A stretch of 41,940 nt of DNA. It comes from Hathewaya proteolytica DSM 3090. GTDB taxonomy: Bacteria; Bacillota; Clostridia; Clostridiales; Clostridiaceae. The stretch covers positions 1 to 41,940 of the forward strand of contig NZ_FRAD01000024.1 of assembly GCF_900142225.1 (NCBI RefSeq). Reading direction: 5' to 3'. This document shows positions 1-7,200 of this stretch, one piece after another. The position numbers and the translations under genes were made by a program. Within the stretch, counting starts at the first letter, position 1, and each line of letters begins with the position of its first letter. The notes beneath the pieces are model-generated. The model was given only the letters and a program-made list of their open reading frames with translations, ran no database searches and was not told the origin of the DNA.

Positions 1-309
1 TTACATAAAGGTGCATTTATACATTCAGATCAAGGGGCTCACTATACTAGTCCAAAATTTCAAAAATTACTAAAGAAATATAGTCTTGGTCAATCCATGT
101 CAAGAAGAGGAAATTGTTGGGATAACGCTCCTCAAGAATCATTTTTCGGCCATATGAAAGATGAGATAGATTCTAAAAGTTGTTCTACATTTAAGGAATT
201 ACAGTTTATAATAGATGATTATATGGAGTACTATAATAACTTTAGATATCAATGGGGATTAAAAAAGCTGACTCCTATACAATATAGAAATCAGCTTTTA
301 GCTGTCTAG
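1..309 (+). CDS. IS3-family transposase OrfB, C-terminal part (cut by the window edge)
   Basis: The frame is open from base 1, so the gene starts outside the window; 102 codons are visible. The translation has the hallmark end of the IS3/IS150 DDE transposase: HSDQG followed by YTSPKF, then SMSRRGNCWDNAPQESFFG with the catalytic Glu, and the terminal PIQYRNQL segment. The enzyme cuts and joins the ends of its own element. The stop lies 32 bases before the likely inverted repeat that ends the element. An internal ATG at 97 begins inside the conserved core and is not the real start. The visible part shows no frameshift, but activity cannot be judged without the rest. Confidence 0.93.
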   Translation, partial: LHKGAFIHSDQGAHYTSPKFQKLLKKYSLGQSMSRRGNCWDNAPQESFFGHMKDEIDSKSCSTFKELQFIIDDYMEYYNNFRYQWGLKKLTPIQYRNQLLAV

Positions 310-310
310 A

Positions 311-341
311 CTTTTTCAAAATGTCCTTGACATAGGATCCA
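311..341 (+). repeat. right terminal inverted repeat of the IS3-family element
   Basis: Directly after the transposase stop comes a segment ending CATAGGATCCA. Its reverse complement starts TGGATCCTATGTCAAGGACA, which is how IS150-like left ends begin, and IS3 elements end in CA. The other end and any target duplication are outside the window, so the exact boundary is inferred. Confidence 0.55.
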
Positions 342-375
342 TTTTAAACCTCCCCCTAGTGTTTTATTTTCACCA

Positions 376-936
376 TTATTCCCACTGAATTATAGTGGCA
401 TATGAATTCATCTTAATTATGACTCTTTCCCTAAGCCCCTGTTTTTCTACGACATACTCTGATCCCATTCTCTCTTCTTCTACCATGTGGTACCCTTGGC
501 TTTCGATATAATTTTTGAACTCGCTGTAAAATTTAGCGAAAATCACTCTAGGATTTTTTTGCACCGTTGCAATACCGTTGCTTCCTAGCTTTATCTTTAC
601 AATACCGCCAAGCGTGGCAAAGGGGTTTATAACACCCACCGTCTTCATGGATATAATAGATGACATCATTATAAGCATTATAAATACTACAATGGCAGTT
701 ATGATTATGCGCCTTTTTTTTATTTTGCCAGCATACTTCTTTATTTCTTTACTGTGAGCTATTTCTTCTTCTTGAATTTTATTATGCTCATATGCTGTTG
801 AATTCATCTCGTATATTCTTCTGCACTGCTCACATTCTTTTAAATGTTCCTCTATAACTTCCTTGCTTTTTTCGCTTATAGCATCTTCATGATATAACAC
901 TTCTAAATCCTTGATTACATCGCAATCATATTTCAT
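376..936 (-). CDS. zinc-finger anti-sigma-factor-like membrane protein
   Basis: 186 residues. The N-terminal 45 residues hold a ZAS-type zinc motif (His31, Cys35, Cys38 in HLKECEQC), used by anti-sigma factors to hold an ECF sigma factor. A single membrane segment covers about residues 76-97, preceded by a basic KIKKRR stop-transfer region, so the zinc domain should be cytoplasmic and the last 90 residues outside. The C-terminal domain is not recognised. No intact sigma factor gene adjoins it; the place where one is expected carries a TnpB element and a possible sigma tail (960-1022). Function as an anti-sigma factor is inferred from the motif and topology. Confidence 0.7.
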   Translation of the reverse strand: MKYDCDVIKDLEVLYHEDAISEKSKEVIEEHLKECEQCRRIYEMNSTAYEHNKIQEEEIAHSKEIKKYAGKIKKRRIIITAIVVFIMLIMMSSIISMKTVGVINPFATLGGIVKIKLGSNGIATVQKNPRVIFAKFYSEFKNYIESQGYHMVEEERMGSEYVVEKQGLRERVIIKMNSYATIIQWE

Positions 937-959
937 ATCTATACTCCGTTGCCAAAACT

Positions 960-1022
960 TTATAAAAATCTATAAAGCTTGTTTAATTCCCTGTTCAACG
1001 TGTTCGATTTTGCTATAAAGCT
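960..1022 (-). pseudogene. possible C-terminal remnant of a sigma factor gene
   Basis: Upstream of the anti-sigma gene the minus strand has an open tail ending KSNTLNRELNKLYRFL and a stop 23 bases before the anti-sigma start. The basic, helical make-up fits the end of sigma region 4, and ECF sigma genes usually sit just there. The frame runs straight into the right end of the TnpB element. This is an inference from position and composition; the tail is too short for a firm assignment. Confidence 0.28.
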
Positions 1023-1101
1023 ACTTTCGTTTGATGTGACACTCCGAGGGCTTAAATTCCCATACAACGCATGGTACACATTAGTAGTATCTTTTGGGTG
1101 A
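1020..1101 (-). ncRNA. right end of the TnpB element, likely part of its omega/re RNA
   Basis: The 80 bases after the tnpB stop contain a small hairpin (CCAT/ATGG) followed by a GC-richer stretch ending near GAAAGTAGC, in the position where TnpB elements encode the guide RNA scaffold and carry their right end. The RNA would start inside tnpB and run off the end into the flanking DNA as guide. This is assigned by position; the exact 3' boundary is not resolved. Confidence 0.4.
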
Positions 1102-2223
1102 TTAGACTACTAATTTATATCTCGAAAGATTAATACTTGCATTAAAATCTCTATCTATAACACAACCACATTCTTCACAGATATATGTCCTTTCAGATAA
1201 TGAAAGCTTTGATTTTACATGACCACACTCACTACAAGTCTTTGATGATGGATACCATTTATCAGCTTCTACAAATTCAATTCCGTTGAACTCACATTTA
1301 TATTGCATTTGTCTTTTAAACTCATATAAACATTGTTTCGCTATTGCTTTTGATAAATGCTTATTCTTCATCATTCCGGTAATATTAAGTGTTTCCATAA
1401 CAACTCTTGATGGCTTGGTTTTCACTATCTTATTCGTTGCTTGGTGATTATGATTACTTCTTATATTAGCTAATTTTCTATGAAGTAATTTAATCTGCTT
1501 TTCGATTTTTATAATATTACTTGTTTTAACAAACTTACTCCCTTCTTTATTTTTTAGGTATTTGCGAGATACCCTACGTTGTAATCTACGTAGCCTTTTT
1601 TCAAGTTGCTTTACAACTCTTGTTTTATTGATATTTTTAAAAGTCATTCCATTGGAGCATATAGCTAAATCTTTTATGCCCACATCAATTCCTATACTTT
1701 CAGTAGTTAATTCTACTATTGGGTTTTCTTTTTCAATACCAACTGATATAAACCAATACTTTCCGTCAAAACTTATTCGTGGATTAGTATATTTACAATT
1801 CATAGGTATTGAATTTTTCTTTGTATTTACCCAACCAACTTTTTCAATTAATACTGAACTTTCTTTAACTTTAAGCTTTGATGTATCATTATAAAAAGAC
1901 GGTTTAGACTTTCTTCGACTCTTGAATCGTGGTCTATCAGCTAACCCTTTGAAAAACTTCTTATAAGCTTCACAACCATCTTTAACAGCTTGTTTAGCCA
2001 CATTGTTAGATACTTCATTAAGCCAATTAAGTTTTGTTTTCTTTAAGATAGTTAATTCTTTTCTTAAATCATTATCAGATATAAATTTATCACCATTCTT
2101 ATAATTTTCCTCTTGTCTTGCTAAAGTCCAATTATAAATAAATCTTGCAGTTCCAACTGATTGCCATAGTTTTTGTTCTTGCACTTTAGTTGGAAATAAT
2201 CTAACTTTCTTCCCCAGTATCAT
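1102..2223 (-). CDS. tnpB: TnpB, RNA-guided nuclease of an IS607-type element
   Basis: 373 residues, within the usual TnpB size. An N-terminal OrfB helix-turn-helix-like part (KVRLFPTKVQEQKLW) is followed by a split RuvC core: Asp180 in GIDVGIKDLA, Glu277 in VVMETLNI, and the DRD motif at 357-359. A zinc ribbon between them has Cys330/Cys333 and Cys349/Cys352. All expected catalytic and zinc residues are present, so the protein looks active. TnpB cleaves DNA next to a short target motif using a guide made from the element's right end. The start ATG overlaps the decayed tnpA reading frame, the usual IS607 arrangement. The element lacks a working TnpA and so cannot move by itself. Confidence 0.93.
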   Translation of the reverse strand: MILGKKVRLFPTKVQEQKLWQSVGTARFIYNWTLARQEENYKNGDKFISDNDLRKELTILKKTKLNWLNEVSNNVAKQAVKDGCEAYKKFFKGLADRPRFKSRRKSKPSFYNDTSKLKVKESSVLIEKVGWVNTKKNSIPMNCKYTNPRISFDGKYWFISVGIEKENPIVELTTESIGIDVGIKDLAICSNGMTFKNINKTRVVKQLEKRLRRLQRRVSRKYLKNKEGSKFVKTSNIIKIEKQIKLLHRKLANIRSNHNHQATNKIVKTKPSRVVMETLNITGMMKNKHLSKAIAKQCLYEFKRQMQYKCEFNGIEFVEADKWYPSSKTCSECGHVKSKLSLSERTYICEECGCVIDRDFNASINLSRYKLVV

Positions 2224-2449
2224 TCTCCAACAACTCCTTAATCATTTTTTAGCTTTATTTGCTCTTTTGACTTGAAGTCTACGACTAAAACCGGATAAGA
2301 TCGCTTACCCCGTAAGCACGCCCTATTTGAATTAAATCTTCAACCAATTCCTGTCCTTCTGTCTTTTCAGTATTATCTATAATTTCAATAGTAGTTCCAT
2401 ACTTATTACATAGGTTTTCTATAATTTCAAAACCAAATCTTAATTTCAT
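2201..2449 (-). pseudogene. tnpA: decayed IS607 TnpA serine recombinase, C-terminal part
   Basis: The first 40 codons read MKLRFGFEIIENLCNKYGTT, then IEIIDNTEKTEGQELVEDLI, which matches the end of IS607-type serine recombinases. Then about 33 bases (2291-2323) unlike the gene interrupt it and lead to an in-frame stop at 2285. Beyond this, RLQVKRANKAKK resumes in another frame, and after a one-base loss in an A-run the IKELLENDTGEES tail resumes and stops at 2201 inside tnpB. The N-terminal catalytic domain with the Ser nucleophile is absent. The gene is clearly inactive, but it shows the TnpB element belongs to the IS607 group rather than IS605. Confidence 0.7.
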
Positions 2450-2506
2450 TATATTTTCTTTTTCTTAACATCATAAAATACCTATTCTTTGCATTTTGCA
2501 TCAAAA

Positions 2507-2513
2507 GGTTACA
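2507..2513 (-). promoter_or_regulatory. possible ECF-sigma -35 box
   Basis: On the minus strand the segment reads TGTAACCTTTT, the classic -35 type of Firmicute ECF sigma factors, which often drive their own sigma/anti-sigma operon. It lies upstream of the TnpB element and the anti-sigma gene. No clear -10 was recognised, so this remains a suggestion. Confidence 0.25.
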
Positions 2514-2519
2514 AAAAAG

Positions 2520-2539
2520 ACTGCCTTTTCACGGACAGT
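2520..2539 (-). terminator. rho-independent terminator after the Gx transporter gene
   Basis: The minus strand reads ACTG-TCC, a short loop, GGCAGT and then CTTTTTT, a short stem with one bulge followed by a T tract, 21 bases after the Gx gene stop. It ends the DUF402-ApbE-NusG_II-Gx operon. Confidence 0.65.
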
Positions 2540-2559
2540 TTTTGATTTTGTTATTTAAA

Positions 2560-3045
2560 TCATTTTATCCTCTTTACCAGTTCATTCACCACTATGCCAA
2601 CAAAAGCCCCTGTTGCCATACCTGAAGCCATTAGCAGTGGAAAATAAATGAATATTTTAAAATCACTTATGACTGTAGCTGCAGCTAAGAGCTGCCCAAC
2701 ATTATGGAATACGCCACCTGCCACACTAATTGATATAATGCTTATATCCTCTTTATAATGAGTTTTAAGGGCTATCATGGCTAGATTGCTGACAAGCCCT
2801 CCCGCTAAACTGAAAACAAATCCAAAAAGATTCCCTGCAAACACTGATCCTAAAAAAGTCCTTAGAATCATTATGATAAGTGCCTCTGTAGGCCCCATAG
2901 TGTACATTAAGAACAATGATACTGAATTTGCAAGACCAAGCTTCATTCCTGGAAAAAACACTGGAATCTGTGCTTCTATGGCAAAAATGATCAATGCTAT
3001 TCCAAGACATAGACCCAAATATGTTATTTTTCTAATACTCTTCAT
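2560..3045 (-). CDS. Gx transporter family membrane protein (Hpre_diP_synt_I)
   Basis: 161 residues with about five hydrophobic helices, resembling the family once named heptaprenyl diphosphate synthase component I and now called Gx transporter. Typical features are LGLANSVSLFLMY, the FLGSVFAGNLFGF segment and a Gly-rich GGVFHNVGQLLAAA helix. These are S-component-like membrane proteins. It is the last gene of an operon with ApbE and a NusG-II protein, a combination often met beside FMN-binding electron-transfer proteins, so a role in supplying a substrate to that system is plausible but unproven. The start ATG follows TACAAATAAGG, a weak ribosome site, which suggests coupling to the gene before it. 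Confidence 0.85.
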   Translation of the reverse strand: MKSIRKITYLGLCLGIALIIFAIEAQIPVFFPGMKLGLANSVSLFLMYTMGPTEALIIMILRTFLGSVFAGNLFGFVFSLAGGLVSNLAMIALKTHYKEDISIISISVAGGVFHNVGQLLAAATVISDFKIFIYFPLLMASGMATGAFVGIVVNELVKRIK

Positions 3046-3081
3046 CCTTATTTGTAACCTCTCGTCTATCCTTACTTTTAG

Positions 3082-3474
3082 CTAAAAAGTAACACCGTCC
3101 ACACTTTTATCACTTCCAGTAATTTTTATGTATACCTTGTGAGGAAGGCACACTGCCATTTCCCCTTTTTTGTTAAGCCAACCTGTTCTCACGCAAACAC
3201 CGTCATGGCAATTAGCATCTTCAAATCTTATTCTATTATGCTCTAAGGCTATGACATTGTAATGGTGGTCGTCAACTTTTATGGTTATGGTTTGACGCTT
3301 GGATATGTTGGACAAATTATAAGTATACTTCTTTTCATTATTTACATAAATTTCCGCAATCAAATCACCATCATTATTATTTCTGTGAAAATAATAAAAT
3401 ACAGAAATTATACTGCATATAAAAACAACACTACAAAGTACAACTACAAATTTATCGCCCTTTTTCATTTTCAT
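3082..3474 (-). CDS. NusG domain II-containing exported protein
   Basis: 130 residues. An N-terminal membrane anchor (about residues 8-28) is followed by a small beta domain ending in the NusG_II signature, with Cys89, Cys94 and Cys109 in NCHDGVCVRTGW and AVCLPHKVYI. The start at 3474 is chosen because AAGGAG lies 7 bases before it; a longer frame to 3516 has no ribosome site and would run further into the upstream gene. The gene overlaps the end of apbE by 23 bases. These extracytoplasmic domains commonly accompany ApbE and FMN-binding proteins, so a function in flavin-based electron transfer outside the cell is inferred. Confidence 0.8.
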   Translation of the reverse strand: MKMKKGDKFVVVLCSVVFICSIISVFYYFHRNNNDGDLIAEIYVNNEKKYTYNLSNISKRQTITIKVDDHHYNVIALEHNRIRFEDANCHDGVCVRTGWLNKKGEMAVCLPHKVYIKITGSDKSVDGVTF

Positions 3475-4501
3475 AGCTATACTCCTTATTTTCAACCTTA
3501 AAATTACTGCCATCAAGGCCTTTTGTGGTATATATTTTTTTATCCTTTGTTATAAAAATTGCTTCTACACCATCCATGGAATTAATTAATTTCATAGATT
3601 TTTCAACGCCCATTACATATGTAGCAGTGGATAACGCATCCCCATCAATGGATTTATCGGATATAATAGTACTACTTATAATCCCATTGTCTGAGGGATA
3701 TCCTGTATTGGGGTCTATGATATGGTGATATCTTTTACCACCTACTTCAAAGTACCTTTCATAATTTCCCGATGTAACTACAGATTTATCTTTTACCCTT
3801 ACAATAGCTGCATAAGTACCCTGTTCTTTTAGCGGATCTTGTATTCCAATATTTAATGGTTCACCCTTTTCTTTGCCACCATATACAAAGAGATTTCCAC
3901 CTAAATTAATCAAAGCATGTTTTATATCATACTTTTTCAGTATTTTTGTAAGTTCATCTGCAGCAAAGCCCTTGGCAATGCCACCAAAATCTAGTTCCAT
4001 TCCCTTATCCAAGAATCTTACTGTTTTATTTTTTTCATCTAAAACTATATTCTTGTAATTAACGTGAGCAAGACCACTTATAATCTCACTGTCCTTTGGT
4101 ATTCTCTCTTTATCCGTACCAATGGCCCAAAGTTTACTAACTGGTCTTATACTTATATCAAAAGCCCCTTGGCTAATTTCACCGTAATATATAGCTTTCT
4201 TTATTACCTCTTCCTCTTCTTCTGTAAGCTTTACGTCTTCATTATAAGCATGGTTATTTATCTTGTTTATGCTACTGCTATCTATATTTAAAGACATGAG
4301 ATTTTCCATGGCTTTAAGCCTTTCTATGGACTCATCTATGGCCTTATCCCCATTTTTTCCGTAATACTCTAAATTAATAATGGTACCCATGATGAAATCA
4401 TCTTTAGAATACTCCTTATTGTTTTCACCACATCCTATAAATAAAACCATAGTAATAGCTAGCAAAATAAAACCTGATAAAAATTTGTTTTTACTTTTCA
4501 T
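3452..4501 (-). CDS. apbE: FAD:protein FMN transferase, lipoprotein
   Basis: 349 residues. The signal peptide ends in the lipobox FIGC with the lipid Cys at residue 24. The ApbE core shows the FAD-binding and catalytic motifs DFGGIAKGFAADEL (about 171-184), LINLGGNLFVYGG, SVVTSGNYERYF, HHIIDPNTGYPSD and a late SIDGDALSTATYVMG with the metal-binding Asp. The enzyme moves FMN from FAD to a Thr/Ser of target proteins outside the membrane. The start at 4501 fits the signal peptide and an AGGG ribosome site; an upstream frame to 4537 would overlap the previous gene more. No FMN-binding target protein is encoded in the window. Confidence 0.93.
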   Translation of the reverse strand: MKSKNKFLSGFILLAITMVLFIGCGENNKEYSKDDFIMGTIINLEYYGKNGDKAIDESIERLKAMENLMSLNIDSSSINKINNHAYNEDVKLTEEEEEVIKKAIYYGEISQGAFDISIRPVSKLWAIGTDKERIPKDSEIISGLAHVNYKNIVLDEKNKTVRFLDKGMELDFGGIAKGFAADELTKILKKYDIKHALINLGGNLFVYGGKEKGEPLNIGIQDPLKEQGTYAAIVRVKDKSVVTSGNYERYFEVGGKRYHHIIDPNTGYPSDNGIISSTIISDKSIDGDALSTATYVMGVEKSMKLINSMDGVEAIFITKDKKIYTTKGLDGSNFKVENKEYSYENEKGR

Positions 4502-5075
4502 GTTGATTCCCTTCATCCTCTTGTTCATCCATGGCAAAAAGTTCTTCTTTTAATTGAATTAAATTAGTTTTGCTCATGTTCATTTCTGAAATATTTCCTT
4601 TTTTCACGCGGTCCTTAAGCTGCTCTAGTACCTCATAAGCCCTTTTATATTCCCTAGTTGTAATGTGATGATTCTCTAGTGCTTCTTGGAGTTCATCCTC
4701 ATCGAGAACCTCCATTTGCCCTGAAGGAAGTACTACAAGGTCAAGATACATATCTCTAAAATACGGTATACCCTTTCTATTCACCTTCACCGGCTTGCAT
4801 ATATCAATATACCATTGCTTTAATACATTATTTTTATCGTACATTGCAGTAACAGAGTATTCTCGTCCTAGTTCAAAATACTGAACCCAACAATACCCAT
4901 TGTCCCATATATTTATTTTATTATCTCTAAAAACTATGAACTTAGGATATTTTATCTCTTCAAAATAGCACAAATTCACATAGCCATAAAACTTATCACA
5001 ATTAATTTTCTTCAGCATATTTTTCTGTTTTAAAACGCGCAGTGACCTATTATATCCAGCTTGTTTGATTTTCAA
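4491..5075 (-). CDS. DUF402 domain protein
   Basis: 194 residues. The middle carries the DUF402 signature, GIPYFRDMYLDLVVLPSG followed by an acidic DEDEL; related proteins are metal-dependent phosphatases acting on nucleotides or other small phosphates. The exact substrate here is unknown. The C-terminal 50 residues are charged helix. It starts with TTG (5075) behind GGGAGG at 11 bases; no better start is near. It is the first gene of the operon and overlaps apbE by 11 bases, so the four genes are likely cotranscribed, though DUF402 may be only a passenger. Confidence 0.78.
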   Translation of the reverse strand: MKIKQAGYNRSLRVLKQKNMLKKINCDKFYGYVNLCYFEEIKYPKFIVFRDNKINIWDNGYCWVQYFELGREYSVTAMYDKNNVLKQWYIDICKPVKVNRKGIPYFRDMYLDLVVLPSGQMEVLDEDELQEALENHHITTREYKRAYEVLEQLKDRVKKGNISEMNMSKTNLIQLKEELFAMDEQEDEGNQHEK

Positions 5076-5247
5076 TATTTATCAACCCTCCCGTATACAA
5101 AGTGTTGTCAATTAAACATTTATTTTTATTATAACACATTATTATTATTCTCCCAATAACATGGGCCTTTTTATACTATGTAATCATGTATATTTATAAT
5201 AATTAATGTAATACTATATATATACTAAATTATGGAGGTAATCGATT

Positions 5248-5436
5248 ATGATAGCCATTGTAGACAAAGATACATGTATTGGCTGCGGTATTTGTGCAAG
5301 CATCTGCCCTACTGTTTTTACCATGGATGTAGACGGAAAGGCTGAAGCCATAAAAACAGACATTGACGAATCTCACCAAGAGTTAGCTACAGAAGCTGCC
5401 AACAGCTGCCCTGTAGATGCTATATCAATAGATTAA
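5248..5436 (+). CDS. ferredoxin with one [4Fe-4S] cluster
   Basis: 62 residues. Cys10, Cys13 and Cys16 in CIGCGIC together with Cys54 in SCPVDAI give the four ligands of one [4Fe-4S] cluster; the second cluster of 2[4Fe-4S] ferredoxins is absent, and the acidic middle is typical of small monocluster ferredoxins. Cys20 is extra. It would carry electrons for low-potential redox enzymes in the cytoplasm. TGGAGG lies 9 bases before the ATG. A small unknown gene follows 18 bases later, probably on the same transcript. Confidence 0.92.
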   Translation: MIAIVDKDTCIGCGICASICPTVFTMDVDGKAEAIKTDIDESHQELATEAANSCPVDAISID

Positions 5437-5454
5437 AATTATAGGGAGGAAAAA

Positions 5455-5652
5455 ATGAAGAAAAATAAAAGCTATGGGCCTTCCATTAGAGGTTATCTTG
5501 ATGAATCACTTAACAGCAAAATGACCTTCTATAAGGATGGCGAAGACTACACTCCATTAGGAGATAATATCGGAGACGAAATAGTAACAAACAATATTTC
5601 ATATTCTGAATTTGACTATACTTATGATAACTCTGATCATGAGCAATTTTAA
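5455..5652 (+). CDS. small hypothetical protein after ferredoxin
   Basis: 65 residues, acidic, rich in Asp, Asn, Ser and Tyr, with no membrane segment, no Cys and no known motif. GGGAGG sits 6 bases before the ATG, so it is very likely translated. It shares a transcript with the ferredoxin and is followed at once by a perfect terminator. The function is not recognised; a role linked to the ferredoxin is only a guess from position. Confidence 0.65.
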   Translation: MKKNKSYGPSIRGYLDESLNSKMTFYKDGEDYTPLGDNIGDEIVTNNISYSEFDYTYDNSDHEQF

Positions 5653-5694
5653 AATTAAAAGGTTGTGGTATAAGCACCACAACCTTTTAATTTT
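5651..5694. terminator. bidirectional terminator between the ferredoxin operon and the M18 aminopeptidase gene
   Basis: A perfect 19-bp stem (5651-5669 with 5676-5694) with a 6-base loop has A-rich and T-rich feet on both strands. It can end both convergent transcripts. Confidence 0.92.
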
Positions 5695-5699
5695 AAACA

Positions 5700-7004
5700 T
5701 TATATATTATAAAATTCAACAAAGCTCTTGTATACATTTAAATGGTCTTCCACACCAGCCATTTCTCTTATGGAGTGCATAGATAGCGTTGGATTTCCTA
5801 TATCTACTGAACGAATATTTAAGTGAGCTGCAGAAATAGGTCCAATAGTTGATCCACCTGGTTCATCTGATCTATTTACAAATTTTTGATAAGGTACCTG
5901 GGCTTTTTTGCATATCATCTCGTAAACTGCGCTGGAGTCCGCATCTGTAGTGTATTTCTGTTTTGCACTAACTTTAATTACAGGTCCTTTATTTATCATC
6001 GGTCTGTTAGTAGGATCATGTTTTGCAACGTTGGCAGGATGTACAGCGTGAGCATTGTCTGCCGAAATCAAATAAGATTTGCCAAGGGCTCTAAAATAAT
6101 CTTCCCTTTCTTTTCCAAGGCAAATACAAATTCTTTCAAGAATTTGTGGCACAAGTTCTGAATCTGCCCCTTGCTTAGTCATTGAACCGATTTCTTCATT
6201 ATCATAGCAAATCATCACATTGGTTGTATGGCTGTCATTTGAGTTTATAAGGGCAATTATACCAGCATGAACCATCTGCAAATCGTCAAGTCTACTGCAA
6301 GATATAAATTCCTGATTTAGACCCATAATACATCCTTTTTCAGTTTCATACATATATAAATCAAAGTCAATTATATCTTCTTTGTTTACTTTCAGCTCAT
6401 CTGCAATTAAGTTTAAAAGATATCCTTGTTTCTCCATATTTTCATTTATTAAAGTTAAAACTGGCAGAAGATCATTTTGTGGATTCAATTCTACCCCTTT
6501 GTTTATATTTCTATTCATATGAATGGCCATATTGGGAATTATCATAATTGGCCTTGTTATATTTAAGAACTTCTTCTCAGGATTAAATACATCATCACTT
6601 TTTAAAACAACTCTTCCAGCTATGGATAAAGGTCTATCCATCCATGTATTATATATCAATCCACCATAAGGCTCCGTATTTAACTTAACATATGAATTCT
6701 CCACAACTATTTCGCTAGCTGGTTTAATTCTAAAAGTAGGTGAATCTGTATGTGCTCCTATCAATCTAAAACCATTCTCCTCTATTTCACTTTTCCCAAC
6801 TCTAAATGCAACTATAGCTGAATCATTTTTCTTAAGATAGTATTTTCCACCTTTTTTCAATTCCCATTTTTCTTCTTCCTTTACCTCTGAAAATCCCGCT
6901 GCTGCTAAAAGCTTCTCTGCGCTACTTGTAGCATGAAAAGCTGTAGGACTTTCACTTATAAAATCGATTAAGTTTTGAGCAAACTCACATGATTTCATTT
7001 CCAT
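5700..7004 (-). CDS. apeB: M18 family aminopeptidase (aspartyl aminopeptidase type)
   Basis: 434 residues, normal for the family. Zinc-site motifs are present: GAHTDSP (His85, Asp87), CYDNEEIGSMTKQGADS with the catalytic Glu pair, ISADNAHAVHP, and the C-terminal TLSMHSIREM with the last His. The enzyme removes N-terminal acidic or other residues from peptides in the cytoplasm. TAGGAGG lies just before the ATG. It stands alone, divergent from a P-loop ATPase gene and convergent with the ferredoxin operon. The symbol follows clostridial usage and is less certain than the family. Confidence 0.93.
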   Translation of the reverse strand: MEMKSCEFAQNLIDFISESPTAFHATSSAEKLLAAAGFSEVKEEEKWELKKGGKYYLKKNDSAIVAFRVGKSEIEENGFRLIGAHTDSPTFRIKPASEIVVENSYVKLNTEPYGGLIYNTWMDRPLSIAGRVVLKSDDVFNPEKKFLNITRPIMIIPNMAIHMNRNINKGVELNPQNDLLPVLTLINENMEKQGYLLNLIADELKVNKEDIIDFDLYMYETEKGCIMGLNQEFISCSRLDDLQMVHAGIIALINSNDSHTTNVMICYDNEEIGSMTKQGADSELVPQILERICICLGKEREDYFRALGKSYLISADNAHAVHPANVAKHDPTNRPMINKGPVIKVSAKQKYTTDADSSAVYEMICKKAQVPYQKFVNRSDEPGGSTIGPISAAHLNIRSVDIGNPTLSMHSIREMAGVEDHLNVYKSFVEFYNI

Positions 7005-7044
7005 ATCCTCCTATTATAAAAACTCATATTTTTTGTCACACTAA

Positions 7045-7072
7045 CCATGGGTATAATTTTGTATATCCATGG
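7045..7072. promoter_or_regulatory. palindrome in the divergent promoter region
   Basis: CCATGG, one base, TATA, a 6-base centre, TATA, one base, CCATGG form a near-perfect inverted repeat in the 169 bases between two divergent genes. No T tract follows on either side, so it reads more like an operator or RNA hairpin than a terminator. Confidence 0.35.
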
Positions 7073-7200
7073 ACATTTTAATTATATAACATTATTGATT
7101 TTTTTTAAATACAGACAAACACTAAATGTAAGCTTAGACTTTCACCTTTGTTTATTAAGTCGAATATAATATAATGAAAAAATTCAGCGAGGTAAAGAAA

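Noticed and set aside
1562..1894. Plus-strand frame opposite tnpB.
   Set aside because: Shadow of tnpB with no ribosome site or family resemblance.
5663..5694. Short palindromic repeats as a CRISPR array.
   Set aside because: Every repeat of this kind in the window is a single terminator hairpin; no regularly spaced direct repeats or cas genes were seen.
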